From Pelagibacterium limicola (lineage in GTDB: Bacteria; Pseudomonadota; Alphaproteobacteria; Rhizobiales; Devosiaceae): a stretch of 64,000 nucleotides of DNA. Shown piece after piece: positions 46,585 through 56,802 of the stretch. Both the position numbers and the translations under genes were made by a program. How positions within the stretch are numbered: the stretch's first letter is position 1; each line of letters begins with the position of its first letter. The stretch lies in the NCBI RefSeq assembly GCF_015694405.1, contig NZ_JADQDB010000006.1, positions 248,001 to 312,000 on the forward strand, in the 5' to 3' direction. The notes beneath the pieces were generated by a model. It ran no database searches. It had not been told where the DNA came from and saw only the letters and a list, made by a program, of their open reading frames with translations.

Positions 46585-49371
46585 TCATGCCTTCTCGTGA
46601 CCGGCAGCAAAAACCGCTTCCAGCGCCTCGCGGATGCGCTTCTGGCGGGCCGGTGCGGTGATCTTGGCGCCAGTGAGGTCGGTGACATAGAAAACGTCCA
46701 CCGCCTTTTCGCCATAGGTGCCGATATGGGCCGATCCGATGGTGAGGTTAAGGTCGGAAAGCGCGCGCGTCAGGTGGTACAAGAGGCCCGTCCTGTCGAG
46801 CCCGGAAATCTCGATCACCGTGAACTTGTCCGATAGCGCATTGGAGATGAAAATCTCGGTGGGGACCGAGAAGGGCTTGAGACGCTTGTTGTAGCGCGAA
46901 TCGTAACCGAGATCGGCGGGAAGATATTTGCGGCCCTCGAGCAGCGACCTCACCGTATCGATGATGCGGTTGGCGCGCAGCTTTTCGTCTTCGTCGGCGG
47001 TAAAGGCACGGCGAAGCCTGAAGGTATCGAGCGCGTGCCCGTCGCGGGTGGAAAAGATCTGCGCACCGATGATCGAGGCGTCCGCCATCGTGCAGGCCCC
47101 GGCAATCAGCGATAGCAGGCGCGGGTGGTCGGGCGTGTAAAAGGAGACTTCGGTGATCGATTCGAAGGTCTTGATGGCGATCGACCCGGCAAAGGGGGAC
47201 CCGGACTTCTGTGCGCCTTCGATCATTTTCGCATGGGCGACCTGGAGTTCGGGCTCGGCCCTCAGCCAATAATTGGGGTAGTGGCGCTCGAGATAATCAT
47301 CGAGCTTTTCGGCCGGCCAGTGTGAAAGCGCTGCGCGCAGGGCATCCTGCGCCTCGATGACCCGGTCGCGCTGGGAGACCTGCGAATGACCGCCGGACAA
47401 CAGGGGTTCGGTGGCGTAATAGAGGGCGCGCAGGAGGGAGCCTTTCCAGCCCGTCCAGACGCCGGGACCGACCGCGCGGATGTCGCAGGCCGTGAGGATC
47501 ATCAGGAGTGCGAGACGCTGCGGGCTCTGGACGGTCTCGGCGAAGGCCTTGGCGGTCTCGGGGTCCTGGATATCGCGGCTTTGCGCGATTTCGCTCATCA
47601 GCAGGTGATGGCGAACGAGCCAGGCGACGGTTTCGGTTTCCGCCGCCGACAGCCCGAGCCGGGGGCAGAATTTCCGAGCGATCGCTTCACCGGCTTCGGA
47701 ATGATCCTCAGGGCGCCCCTTGGCGATGTCGTGGAGAAAGAGCGCCACATAGAGCAGGCGCACGTCCGATAGATGGGGCAAAAGCTCGTAGGTCAGGGGC
47801 AGTTCGTCCCTGAGCTTGCCGTTCTCGACCTCGGCCATCACCCCGACGGCGCGGATCAGATGCTCGTCCACCGTATAGTGGTGATACATGTTGAACTGCA
47901 TGAGCGCGACGATCTTGCCGAACTCGGGCACGAACTTTCCCAAAACGCCCGATTCGTTCATCCAGCGCAGCACGCGCTCGACCGATTCAGGCGAGGTGAG
48001 GATGTCGAGAAAGCAGGCGTTGGCGTCCCGGTCGTTGCGCAGCTTCGCATCGATCAGGCGCATGGAGCGGGTGATTTGCTTGAGCGCATCGGGGTGGAAC
48101 ATCACACCCTCGCGGCCCGCCACATGGAAAATGCGGATGAGGTTGAGGGGGTTTTGCTCGAAGACGTCGGGCCGGGCCACCGTGATCCGTCCGTGTTCGA
48201 GGAGGAAATCGGCCTCGCCCCGGATCGGGGTGCGGGCCTTGCGGAAACTGTCAAAGACCCGTCCGAACCCGGAAACCTTCTTGGCGTGGGCAAATTCGAG
48301 CGAGGTGCAGAAAATGCGGGTGAGGTCGCCCACATCCTTGGCGACGAGGAAATAGTGCTTCATGAACCGCTCGACGCCCAGCATACCGGCGCGTCCGGCA
48401 TAGCCAAGCCGCTCGGCCATCTCCTGCTGGATCTCAAAAGTCAGCCGGTCGTCGGCCCGGCGCAGGAGAAAATGCAGGTTGCACCGCACCGCCCAGAGGA
48501 AATCTTCGGCGCGCTCGAAACGCCGATATTCGGCGCGCGAGAAGACGCCCTTCTCGATCAGTTCCGCCGCGGTCTGAACGCGGTAGAAATACTTGCCGAT
48601 CCAGTAAAGCGTGTTGAGGTCGCGCAAGCCGCCCTTGCCGTCCTTGACGTTAGGCTCGACGACATAGCGCGTATTGCCCTGCGCCTCGTGCCGCGCATCG
48701 CGCTCGGCCATCTTGGCGGCGATGAACTCCGAGCCCGTGACCGCGACGATCTCGGCCTCGAACCTGCTCCGCATCTGCTCGAACAGGCGCTTTTCGCCGG
48801 TGAGGAACCGGCTTTCGAGCGTTGCCGTCCGGACCGTCATGTCCGAGCGCGCCATGCGGATCGAATCCTCGACCGACCGCACAGCGTGGCCGACCTTTTG
48901 CCCCAGATCCCAAAGCATATAGAGCACGAATTCGGTGACCGACTCGCCCCACGGGGTCTGCTTGTAGGGCAGGATGAATAAGAGATCGATGTCCGAACCC
49001 GGTGCCAGCGTCCCGCGCCCGTACCCGCCGACGGCAGCGATGGCCAACGCCTCGGCCTCCGAGGGGTTTTCCCGCGGGAAAACATAGCGCGTGGCCCACA
49101 GATGCGCGGCGCGGATGATTTCGTCCTGTGCGGCGCAAATCGCATGCGCGCAGCGCCTGCCTTTACGGGTCTCGATGAGTTCGGCCTCCGCCGCCTTGCG
49201 CGCCGATTTGAGCGCATTGCGCAGATGCTCGAGAACGACGGCCCGCGCCTCAGGCCCGGCGGGGGCGGTCTCGCCCAGCCGGTCGCGGATCTCGGCGACG
49301 AGGTTTTCCGCATTGAGCGCGGTACCGGCGCGCGGTTTTCCGGTTTCGCGGTCAGCGAGCGCCGTCGGCAT
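46585..49371 (-). CDS. glnD: PII uridylyltransferase / uridylyl-removing enzyme
   Basis: A 928-residue bifunctional nitrogen sensor that uridylylates PII proteins when glutamine is low and removes UMP when it is high. The nucleotidyltransferase site GGYGRGTLAPGSDIDLLF is near residue 115, the HD hydrolase motif is in FLHDIAKGRPEDHSEAG, and two ACT domains at the C-terminus sense glutamine. The start overlaps the 3' end of mutS by 20 bases. Full length. Confidence 0.97.
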   Translation of the reverse strand: MPTALADRETGKPRAGTALNAENLVAEIRDRLGETAPAGPEARAVVLEHLRNALKSARKAAEAELIETRKGRRCAHAICAAQDEIIRAAHLWATRYVFPRENPSEAEALAIAAVGGYGRGTLAPGSDIDLLFILPYKQTPWGESVTEFVLYMLWDLGQKVGHAVRSVEDSIRMARSDMTVRTATLESRFLTGEKRLFEQMRSRFEAEIVAVTGSEFIAAKMAERDARHEAQGNTRYVVEPNVKDGKGGLRDLNTLYWIGKYFYRVQTAAELIEKGVFSRAEYRRFERAEDFLWAVRCNLHFLLRRADDRLTFEIQQEMAERLGYAGRAGMLGVERFMKHYFLVAKDVGDLTRIFCTSLEFAHAKKVSGFGRVFDSFRKARTPIRGEADFLLEHGRITVARPDVFEQNPLNLIRIFHVAGREGVMFHPDALKQITRSMRLIDAKLRNDRDANACFLDILTSPESVERVLRWMNESGVLGKFVPEFGKIVALMQFNMYHHYTVDEHLIRAVGVMAEVENGKLRDELPLTYELLPHLSDVRLLYVALFLHDIAKGRPEDHSEAGEAIARKFCPRLGLSAAETETVAWLVRHHLLMSEIAQSRDIQDPETAKAFAETVQSPQRLALLMILTACDIRAVGPGVWTGWKGSLLRALYYATEPLLSGGHSQVSQRDRVIEAQDALRAALSHWPAEKLDDYLERHYPNYWLRAEPELQVAHAKMIEGAQKSGSPFAGSIAIKTFESITEVSFYTPDHPRLLSLIAGACTMADASIIGAQIFSTRDGHALDTFRLRRAFTADEDEKLRANRIIDTVRSLLEGRKYLPADLGYDSRYNKRLKPFSVPTEIFISNALSDKFTVIEISGLDRTGLLYHLTRALSDLNLTIGSAHIGTYGEKAVDVFYVTDLTGAKITAPARQKRIREALEAVFAAGHEKA

Positions 49372-52069
49372 GTCGGGCCTTTTTCAATTCATATATCCAT
49401 TCGAGCGCTTCGCGCGGCGTCATCTCGTCGGGGCGAGCCTCGTCGATCATAGAAATGAGAGGGTTATCACGAGGTTGAGGCGAAAGCACAGGGGGCGGGC
49501 TTTGTGAAAACAGTGGCAGGTCGGCCAGAGCGGAAGCCGGGTTGGCCATTCCACGCTTTTCCAGCGTATCGAGCACGGCCCGGGCACGCGCGATGACCGG
49601 ACCGGGGAGCCCGGCAAGGCGTGCGACCTGGATGCCGTAGGAGCGATCCGCGGCACCGGGGCCGACCTCGTGGAGAAATACCACTTCGCCCTGATATTCG
49701 CGGACCTTCATCGTATGGTTCGAGACGCGTTCGAGCGTTGCCGCGAGCGCCGTCATTTCGTGGTAATGGGTGGCAAAGAGCGCGCGGCAGCCGGTTGATT
49801 CATGCAGCGCCTCGACGCAGGCCCATGCGATCGATAGCCCGTCGAAAGTCGCGGTGCCCCGCCCGATCTCATCGAGAATGACCAGGGAGTGGCGTGTCGC
49901 GCGGTCGAGGATCGCCGCGGTCTCGACCATTTCGACCATGAAGGTCGAACGCCCGGACGCGATGTCGTCCGATGCGCCGACGCGCGAAAAGACCCTGTCG
50001 ACGACCCCGATATGGGCCGAGCGGGCGGGAACGTACGACCCCATCTGCGCGAGAATGGCGATCAGCGCATTCTGGCGCAGGAAGGTCGATTTGCCGCCCA
50101 TGTTGGGCCCGGTCACGAGCCAAAGCTGACCGCCCTCGCCATTCGTTCCCGAAAGCGCGCAATCATTGGCGACAAAGCTCTGCCCTTCGCCCTCCAGCGT
50201 CCGTTCGACCACGGGATGCCGGCCTCCTTCGATCATGAAGGCAAGCGAATCATCGATCTTGGGCCGCGCGAAACTGCGTTCGGCGGCGAGCAAGGCCAGC
50301 GCAGCGGCCACATCGAGCCCGGCGAGCGCGTCGGCGACGGCTTGCAGCAATGGGGTCTCGACCAGGACAATTTCGCGCAGCCGCGTAAAAATCGCGGCCT
50401 CGATTTCGAGCGCGATATCGTTGGCCCGCGCGATGCGGCCTTCGAGATCGGCCAACTCGCCGGTGGTGAAGCGCATGGCATTGGCCAGCGTCTGGCGATG
50501 GATGAAGCGGTTGTCAAAAGCCCCGTTCATGAGCCTTGCGCCGTGGCTGGCCGGAACCTCGACGAAAAACCCCAAAACGTTGTTGTGCCTGATCTTCAAG
50601 GCCTTGACGTCGGTCAGATCAACAAGCTCGGCCTGAAGCTGGGCGATGATCTTGCGGCTTTCCGAACCGAGCCTGCGCTGCGTGTCGAGCTCGGCTTCAT
50701 AGCCGGTGGCGACAAACCCGCCGTCACGGGCAAGGAGCGGAACGTCATCGGCCAGTGCACGCGCCAGTTCATCGGCAACGGGCTGGGGGGCGGCATCGAG
50801 CGTGGCCGCGATCTCTTCGAGCCCCGGAGGCAAGGGCGCCAGGTCCGAGATCGAAGCCTTGAGGGCGCCGGCGATGGTGCGTGCCTGCGCAATGGCACGG
50901 CCGACAGCTGCGAGATCGCGCGGGCCGCCGCGGTCGAGATGGAGCCGGGTCAGCGCGCGGGCGATATCGGGGGTGGTCCTCAGCATCCCGCGCAGGGCCG
51001 ATACGAGCGTCGTATCCGCGACCAGCCGTTCGACCATGTCGAGCCGCGCATTGATCGCCGCGGGGTCGACCAGCGGGGCCGCGAGCCGCTGCGCAAAGGC
51101 ACGCGCCCCGGGTTGGGTGACCGTCAGGTCGATGGCGTGCCGGAGCGCACCGCGGGTTTCCCCGCGCTGGGTGACGAGCAATTCGAGTGAGGCGCGTGTC
51201 GCCATATCGATGCGCATATGGGACACGCCCCGCTCGACGAGCGGCGGGCGGAGCGCGACCCCCGAGGACTTCTGCGTTTGGGCTACATAGGCGAGGAGCG
51301 CGCCGAGTGCGGCGCGGGCCGGTCGTGAAAACGCGGTGGGATCGACCAAGCCCGCGAAAGTCTCGCGCAGGAGCAGGGCTCCGGTTTCCGAATCCGAGGC
51401 ATCGGCCGGACCTTGAACAAGCCGGGCCACAACCGTCTGGGGCAGGCCCGCTTCGGCCTTGAGGGTCTGGAAAAGCGCAGGTGGGGCAATGATTTCCGCG
51501 GGATCGATCCGTCCGATCTCGTCGGCCAGTGCCTCTGGCTGGCAATCGGCCGCGAACATCTCGCCGGTCGAAATGTCCGTCCATGCGAGGGCATAGCCCT
51601 CATCGCCATGCCGGACGCGCGCCAGCGAAAGGAGGAAATTGTTCCCGCCCTGGGGCAGAAGGTCGTCCTCGGTCAGCGTGCCGGGGGTCACGAGCCGTAC
51701 CACGTCGCGTTTGACGACCGATTTCGAGCCGCGCCTTCTCGCTTCGGCGGGGTCTTCGACCTGCTCGCAGACCGCAACCCGGTGGCCGAGCCCGATCAGT
51801 TTCTTGAGATAATCCTGTGCGGCATGCACCGGAACCCCGCACATGGGGATGTCGGCACCCTGATGCTTGCCACGCCGGGTCAGCGTGATGCCGAGGGCTT
51901 GGGCGGCAATTTCGGCGTCCTCGAAGAACAGCTCGTAAAAATCGCCCATGCGGTAAAACAGGAGATAGCCGGGATTGGCGCCCTTGATCTCGAAAAACTG
52001 CGCCATCATGGGCGTGACGGCTCCCGGATCGGAAGCGAAATTGCCAGCCTGTTGCGCCGTGGTGTCCAT
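49352..52069 (-). CDS. mutS: DNA mismatch repair protein MutS
   Basis: A 905-residue mismatch-recognition ATPase. The mismatch-binding FYRMGDFYELFFEDA (Phe-x-Glu in FYE) is near residue 40, Walker A is GPNMGGKSTFLRQ, and Walker B LVILDEIGRGTATFDG. The start at 52069 is chosen because an upstream TTG at 52135 would add residues with no family match. It is downstream of olsB and overlaps glnD. Confidence 0.97.
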   Translation of the reverse strand: MDTTAQQAGNFASDPGAVTPMMAQFFEIKGANPGYLLFYRMGDFYELFFEDAEIAAQALGITLTRRGKHQGADIPMCGVPVHAAQDYLKKLIGLGHRVAVCEQVEDPAEARRRGSKSVVKRDVVRLVTPGTLTEDDLLPQGGNNFLLSLARVRHGDEGYALAWTDISTGEMFAADCQPEALADEIGRIDPAEIIAPPALFQTLKAEAGLPQTVVARLVQGPADASDSETGALLLRETFAGLVDPTAFSRPARAALGALLAYVAQTQKSSGVALRPPLVERGVSHMRIDMATRASLELLVTQRGETRGALRHAIDLTVTQPGARAFAQRLAAPLVDPAAINARLDMVERLVADTTLVSALRGMLRTTPDIARALTRLHLDRGGPRDLAAVGRAIAQARTIAGALKASISDLAPLPPGLEEIAATLDAAPQPVADELARALADDVPLLARDGGFVATGYEAELDTQRRLGSESRKIIAQLQAELVDLTDVKALKIRHNNVLGFFVEVPASHGARLMNGAFDNRFIHRQTLANAMRFTTGELADLEGRIARANDIALEIEAAIFTRLREIVLVETPLLQAVADALAGLDVAAALALLAAERSFARPKIDDSLAFMIEGGRHPVVERTLEGEGQSFVANDCALSGTNGEGGQLWLVTGPNMGGKSTFLRQNALIAILAQMGSYVPARSAHIGVVDRVFSRVGASDDIASGRSTFMVEMVETAAILDRATRHSLVILDEIGRGTATFDGLSIAWACVEALHESTGCRALFATHYHEMTALAATLERVSNHTMKVREYQGEVVFLHEVGPGAADRSYGIQVARLAGLPGPVIARARAVLDTLEKRGMANPASALADLPLFSQSPPPVLSPQPRDNPLISMIDEARPDEMTPREALEWIYELKKARHADGAR

Positions 52070-52138
52070 CAGGATTTGAAGCGGTCTCGCATGGGGAAAG
52101 TCAGGGAACCTAGAGTATATCGGAACCGATTCCAACCG

Positions 52139-52966
52139 TTAGACGCGGCTTGTCAAAGCCGGTCCCGGTCGAGGTTCAAAGCGCCGCCGCCAGGGGCGTG
52201 GCGCATCGGCAAGGGGCGCGACAACGAGGACATCGATGGTCCCGAAAACGGGATCGACAAAGGCGGTGCGCCCGATATGGGCGCCGATTTGCAAGTAACC
52301 GCGGACAAGGGCCGGCATCTGGCGCATGGCGAGCCGACGGTCGAGCGCTTGGGGCGCAACGAGGTCCATGGGAACGGCGCCCCCGGACCGGGCCTCGGCA
52401 TGCCATGCCGGTCCTCCAACCTCGTGGTGACAAAGCCAGGAGAGAGCCATGGCGTGTGCCCTCGGGTCGGTCCCCGGAAAACTCGCCACGCCGAAATAGA
52501 CATCGATTCCGTGCCGCGCAGCGTAAACGAAAAGCCCGCGCCAGAGCGCATCGAGCACGCCTAGCGCGCGATAAGGTTGTGCAACGCAAGAGCGTCCCAC
52601 CTCGCAAAAGCGCAAATGCGGATGGCGTCCAAAAAGCTGGGCGAGATCGAATTCGGCGTCCGAATAAAAGCCGGAAACCGCCGCTTCCGAGCGCAAGGCG
52701 CGATAGGTGCCGACGACGGGCGGTCTCCCCTCGGGCGTTTTCGCGCTACGATCGCAAACGATGATGTGATCGCAAAAGGGGTCGAATCGGTCGGCCTCGA
52801 TCCCCGAGGCCAGCGGGGGAAGCTGTGCTTCGGTGCGGAACACCTCATGCCGCAGCTGCTGGGCGGCGCGAACTTCCGCTTCGCTTGCCGCAAGGCGCAC
52901 CTCAAACGGCCCCTGACGGGCAAGGATGTGATCGTCGGCAGCATATCTTAGAGCGGCTGGGGCCAA
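52139..52966 (-). CDS. olsB: L-ornithine N(alpha)-acyltransferase OlsB
   Basis: A 275-residue GNAT-like enzyme of the OlsB family that transfers a 3-hydroxyacyl group from ACP to ornithine, the first step of ornithine-lipid synthesis. FEVRLAASEAEVRAAQQLRHEVF at the N-terminus and CEVGRSCVAQPYRALGVLDALWRGLFVYAARHGIDVYFGVASF are family segments. The start is TTG 52966 with GGAGG five bases upstream. In Sinorhizobium olsB is also next to mutS. The fold resembles acyl-homoserine-lactone synthases, but the context supports OlsB. Confidence 0.9.
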   Translation of the reverse strand: MAPAALRYAADDHILARQGPFEVRLAASEAEVRAAQQLRHEVFRTEAQLPPLASGIEADRFDPFCDHIIVCDRSAKTPEGRPPVVGTYRALRSEAAVSGFYSDAEFDLAQLFGRHPHLRFCEVGRSCVAQPYRALGVLDALWRGLFVYAARHGIDVYFGVASFPGTDPRAHAMALSWLCHHEVGGPAWHAEARSGGAVPMDLVAPQALDRRLAMRQMPALVRGYLQIGAHIGRTAFVDPVFGTIDVLVVAPLADAPRPWRRRFEPRPGPALTSRV

Positions 52967-53028
52967 AAGGTCCTCCGTTCCGGGACGTGCCGCCGATCAT
53001 AAGCAAGACCGGCGAAAGACAAAACCGG

Positions 53029-54045
53029 TCAATTGGGCGCGATGGCGATCCTGCACCGGTGACGATAGGGATTGTCCGGCGTGATGATGATCGAGGGGAA
53101 ATGAGGATGTGCAAGCGCGCCGGGAAACGCCTGGTCCTCAAGACAAAGCCCCGAATATTTTCCGTACCGCCTGCCCTCGAGCCCCGGCACCGGGCAGTCG
53201 GTCATCACGCCGTTATAGAACTGCACCCCAGGCCGGTCGGTAAAAAGCTCGAGCCGCAACGCCTCGTCGGGCCCGACGACCGACGCAACCGGCTTTGCCG
53301 GATCGCGGCGCGTGGCCAGGGCCAGGTTGAGGTCGTAATCGACGGGCGCCCCCGAAGCATCGCGCAGGGTGCGCGGCGTCCTGAGATCGTAGGGTGTGCC
53401 GGAAACCGGAAGCAGTGCGCCGGTGGGCAGGAGCGCATCATTGACCTCGCTATAGGCGGGAGCGTCGATCTGGACCGTGTGATCGAGCACGTCAGGACCC
53501 GTGCCGAGATTGAAATAGTGGTGCTGGACGAGGCTCAGCGGCGTCGGGCGGTCGGTGGTCGCGGAAAGATCGAGGCTGAGGCTGTAACCCTCGAGCCGGT
53601 AGACCGCTTCCACTTTCACCCTGCCGGGAAAACCCATTTCGCCATCGGGCGAGGTATAGGTGAAGCTGATCGCATTGCTTTGGGTGTCGGGCTCGATATC
53701 CCAGTCGACGCGCCCAAGGCCCCCCGGGCCGCCATGGAGGCAATTGGGGCCTTCATTGGCAGGCAGGGAATAGGTCTTGCCGTCGAGCGTGAATTTCGCA
53801 TCCGCGATTCGATTGGCGACGCGCCCCACGAGGGCCCCGAAATGCGGGCTGTGGACCGGATAGGGATCGAACGTCTCGAACCCCAGCGCGACCGGACGCA
53901 GCACCCCGCCCACGGGCACCCGCCAGTCCCGTACCGTAACTCCCCAGGTGATGACGCTGACCTCGACCCCGGTCGTCGAAACGAGCTTGGCCTCGTCCAC
54001 CCCGTGGCCCTGCCAGGTGCCAACCCTTTCAATTGCGATGGTCAT
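53029..54045 (-). CDS. galM: Aldose 1-epimerase
   Basis: A 338-residue mutarotase that interconverts alpha and beta anomers of aldoses such as galactose or xylose. The catalytic segment GRVANRIADAKFTLDG with NEGPNCLHGG, the catalytic His in VQHHYFNLG and the C-terminal Glu in CLEDQAFP are present. The start at 54045 has GAGGGGG upstream; the frame opens at 54150. It is divergent from the LacI-type regulator, and its product could speed supply of the xylose anomer used by XylA. Confidence 0.93.
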   Translation of the reverse strand: MTIAIERVGTWQGHGVDEAKLVSTTGVEVSVITWGVTVRDWRVPVGGVLRPVALGFETFDPYPVHSPHFGALVGRVANRIADAKFTLDGKTYSLPANEGPNCLHGGPGGLGRVDWDIEPDTQSNAISFTYTSPDGEMGFPGRVKVEAVYRLEGYSLSLDLSATTDRPTPLSLVQHHYFNLGTGPDVLDHTVQIDAPAYSEVNDALLPTGALLPVSGTPYDLRTPRTLRDASGAPVDYDLNLALATRRDPAKPVASVVGPDEALRLELFTDRPGVQFYNGVMTDCPVPGLEGRRYGKYSGLCLEDQAFPGALAHPHFPSIIITPDNPYRHRCRIAIAPN

Positions 54046-54108
54046 CAATACCCCCTCTTTGCCTGTTTCCCCGCCGCAGACTTGACGGATTCGCAGCAAG
54101 GCTGCAAT

Positions 54109-54122
54109 GAGTACCGTACCTC
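54109..54122. promoter_or_regulatory. Palindromic GAGTAC-type site in galM/lacI promoter region
   Basis: GAGTACCGTACCTC lies 22 bases before the regulator start. Its reverse complement GAGGTACGGTACTC shares its first eight bases with a site before xylB (55276-55289). This suggests a common operator bound by the divergent LacI-type regulator. Confidence 0.45.
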
Positions 54123-54143
54123 GATTGGCTTGGGGAGGCCGAT

Positions 54144-55187
54144 TTGGCAATCGAACCTGCTGGCGGACGGGTTACGGTGCACGATTTGGCGCGTGCGGCG
54201 GGCGTGTCTTTGGCCACGATTGATCGCGTGCTCAACGCGCGTCCCGGCGTGCGGCCCGCCACCGCGGCGCGGGTCGAGGAGGCAATAGCCCGGATCGGGT
54301 TCAAGCGCGACATGACGGCGTCGATGCTGGCGCGTGCCCGCGATATCCGGCTGGCCTTCATCTTGCCCGAAGGCACCAACCAGTTCATGACAAAGCTCGC
54401 CGAGGCGGTGGAGACCATCGGCGCGCAGGCGCGGGCCGAGCGCGTGGTCTTTGATCTCGACCGCATCCGGTCGATCGATGCGCAAGCGCTATCGGATGCG
54501 CTCGATGCGCTCGACGCCGATACCTATGATGGCGCGGCGATCGTTGCCATCGACAAGCCGGCGGTCCACGCGGCGGTGGCGAGGGCCACGGGGCGCGGGC
54601 TCAAGATCATAACGCTGGTCTCGGACCTTCCCGGATCGGCCCGGCGGGCCTTCGTGGGGATCGACAACGCGGCGGCGGGCCGCACGGCAGGAAGCCTCAT
54701 GGGCCGTTTCTGTCCCCAAGGCGGCAAGATCATGCTGGTCGCGGGCTCCATGGGCCTCATCGACCACGCCGAACGCATTTCGGGGTTCCGCAGCATCGTC
54801 AGTAGCGAATTCCCCGCCGTCTCGGTTTTGGGTCCGGTTGAAGGGCAGGACGAATTCACCCTGACCTACGAACGCACGCTCGCCTTTATGGGCGAGCATC
54901 CCGACATCGTCGGCGTCTATAATGTGGGGGCGGGCAATGCCGGGCTCGTCATGGCACTGACCGAGGCAGGGCTTGCAGGCAAGGTGCGGTTCGTCGCACA
55001 TGAATTGACCGGGCCGACCTGCGCCGGCCTCAATTCGGGAGTTATCGATGTGGTGATCGTTCAGAGCCCGGAAGACGAGATCCGGGCCGTATGGGCGGCG
55101 GCTCGGCGGCTGGTGCTGGGCCCCGACGCGGCGCCACCCGAGTCCCCCATCGAGATAAAGGTTTTCTTGCGCGACAATCTGCGCTAG
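54144..55187 (+). CDS. LacI family transcriptional regulator (xylose locus)
   Basis: A 347-residue repressor with an N-terminal helix-turn-helix and hinge (VTVHDLARAAGVSLATIDRVLNARPGVRPATAARVEEAI) and a periplasmic-binding-protein-like sensor domain (RLAFILPEGTNQFMTKLAE onward). The start is TTG 54144 with GGGAGG six bases upstream. Its position between galM and xylBA suggests it responds to xylose or a derivative. The exact ligand is inferred. Confidence 0.88.
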   Translation: MAIEPAGGRVTVHDLARAAGVSLATIDRVLNARPGVRPATAARVEEAIARIGFKRDMTASMLARARDIRLAFILPEGTNQFMTKLAEAVETIGAQARAERVVFDLDRIRSIDAQALSDALDALDADTYDGAAIVAIDKPAVHAAVARATGRGLKIITLVSDLPGSARRAFVGIDNAAAGRTAGSLMGRFCPQGGKIMLVAGSMGLIDHAERISGFRSIVSSEFPAVSVLGPVEGQDEFTLTYERTLAFMGEHPDIVGVYNVGAGNAGLVMALTEAGLAGKVRFVAHELTGPTCAGLNSGVIDVVIVQSPEDEIRAVWAAARRLVLGPDAAPPESPIEIKVFLRDNLR

Positions 55188-55275
55188 GTGAAGAGCCTCA
55201 CATGGCAGGCAAGCGATAGCGATGTGCCCGGAAAATGGTCTGTTCCACGCCGGGACTAGCTAAGCTGATAAAAAT

Positions 55276-55310
55276 GAGGTACGTACGTCAAAAATGCAGT
55301 GGAACTGCAT
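55276..55310. promoter_or_regulatory. Two palindromic sites upstream of xylB
   Basis: GAGGTACGTACGTC (55276-55289) has a central GTACGTAC and resembles the site before the LacI-type gene. Just after it is a perfect 7-bp inverted repeat ATGCAGT-GGA-ACTGCAT (55294-55310). Both are 28-62 bases before the xylB start, in the likely promoter region. Confidence 0.5.
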
Positions 55311-55337
55311 GGGTCCGGCGTAGGGAGGAGTGAAGCG

Positions 55338-56801
55338 ATGACCTATCTCGGTCTCGATATCGGCACATCCGGTGTCAAGGTGATGTTGATCGATGCAAAC
55401 GGGCGGGCGCTCGCGGAGGCCTCGGCCCCGGCGGTCGAGCCCGTCCGGCCCAGGCCGGGCTGGTCGGAACAGAACCCGGCCGACTGGTGGTCCGCGACGT
55501 TGGGCGCCATCGACGGGCTCAGGCAAAGCCATCCCAAGGAACTGGCCGCCGTCAAGGGCATCGGGCTCTCGGGTCATATGCATGGCGCGACGCTCCTGGG
55601 AGAAAATGACGACGTTCTGCGCCCCTGCATCTTGTGGAACGACGGGCGGTCTGCCGCTGAATGCGCGGAAATGGAAGCAGCGCTCCCCTCGTTGCGGAAT
55701 TTGGCGGGCAACATCGCCATGCCCGGCTTTACCGCACCCAAGATTGCCTGGGTGCGCAAGAACGAACCCGAAATCTATAAGAAAATCAGCAAGGTCTTGC
55801 TCCCCAAGGCCTATGTGCGGCTCCTCTTGACGGGCGAGCATGTGGAAGAAATGTCGGACGCCGCCGGAACCCTCTGGCTCGACGTCGCTAGGCGTGACTG
55901 GTCCGACGAACTCCTGGGCGTCACCGGGCTGACCCGCCAACACATGCCGCGCCTTGTCGAAGGCTCGGCATCGTCGGCACAATTGAAATCCGAACTCGCG
56001 GCCCGCTGGGGCATGTCCGGCGCGGTTATCGTTGCCGGCGGAGCGGGGGACAATGCGGCGGCGGCCTGTGGCATCGGGGCGATCCGGCCCGGCGAGGGTT
56101 TCGTCTCGCTCGGAACGTCCGGCGTGCTGTTCGTCTCGAACGAGAAATTCTCGCCCAATACCGATGGGGCGGTTCACGCCTTCTGTCACGCGATTCCCGA
56201 CACCTGGCACCAGATGGGTGTCATTCTCTCGGCCACGGACTCGCTCAACTGGCTCTCGCGCATCACCGGCAAGAAGCAGGCGGCGCTCTCGGGCGAGGCT
56301 GAAAGCCAGTTCACAGGGCCGGGGGAAGCGATTTTCCTGCCCTATCTTTCGGGCGAACGTACCCCCCACAACAACGCCAATGCGCGGGGATCGTTCGTGG
56401 GGCTTTCCCAATCGACCGACACTGCCCAACTCGCCCAGGCGGTGATGGAAGGGGTGAGCTTCGCCATGCGCGACTGCCAGCGGGTGCTGTCGGATGCAGG
56501 CACGCGGATCAATCGCCTGCTCGCGGTGGGTGGAGGCTCGAAATCCACCCTTTGGCTCAAGATGCTTGCCACCAATCTCAAGATGGAAATCGCGCTTCCC
56601 GAGGACGGCGATTTCGGCGGTGCGCTGGGGGCGGCCCGTCTTGGCCTGTGTGCCGCCGAGAATGCCGATCCCGCGCAGGTGATGTCCATGCCGCCGATCA
56701 AGACCACCATCGCGCCCGACGCGTCGCTGTCGGGGGCTTACGATCAACAGTACCAGCGCTATCGCGCGCTTTACGAGGGCATCGAGGAGGCCCGTATCTA
56801 A
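55338..56801 (+). CDS. xylB: Xylulokinase
   Basis: A 487-residue FGGY-family kinase that phosphorylates D-xylulose to xylulose-5-phosphate. The phosphate-1 motif is [17 protein letters not shown], the XylB signature [11 protein letters not shown], catalytic Asp in [14 protein letters not shown], and adenosine motif [18 protein letters not shown]. The start at 55338 has GGGAGGAG upstream. It is followed by xylA after one base, so the two form an operon. Confidence 0.97.
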   Translation: MTYLGLDIGTSGVKVMLIDANGRALAEASAPAVEPVRPRPGWSEQNPADWWSATLGAIDGLRQSHPKELAAVKGIGLSGHMHGATLLGENDDVLRPCILWNDGRSAAECAEMEAALPSLRNLAGNIAMPGFTAPKIAWVRKNEPEIYKKISKVLLPKAYVRLLLTGEHVEEMSDAAGTLWLDVARRDWSDELLGVTGLTRQHMPRLVEGSASSAQLKSELAARWGMSGAVIVAGGAGDNAAAACGIGAIRPGEGFVSLGTSGVLFVSNEKFSPNTDGAVHAFCHAIPDTWHQMGVILSATDSLNWLSRITGKKQAALSGEAESQFTGPGEAIFLPYLSGERTPHNNANARGSFVGLSQSTDTAQLAQAVMEGVSFAMRDCQRVLSDAGTRINRLLAVGGGSKSTLWLKMLATNLKMEIALPEDGDFGGALGAARLGLCAAENADPAQVMSMPPIKTTIAPDASLSGAYDQQYQRYRALYEGIEEARI

Positions 56802-56802
56802 G

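Noticed and set aside
45153-48981. Long plus-strand open frames opposite murJ and glnD (465 and 402 codons)
   Set aside because: They mirror well-identified genes, are rich in Arg, Gly, Asp and His as antisense frames are, and have no plausible ribosome binding sites.
52139-52966. Acyl-homoserine-lactone synthase
   Set aside because: The fold is related, but the family segments and the position next to mutS fit OlsB, and no LuxR-type gene is adjacent.
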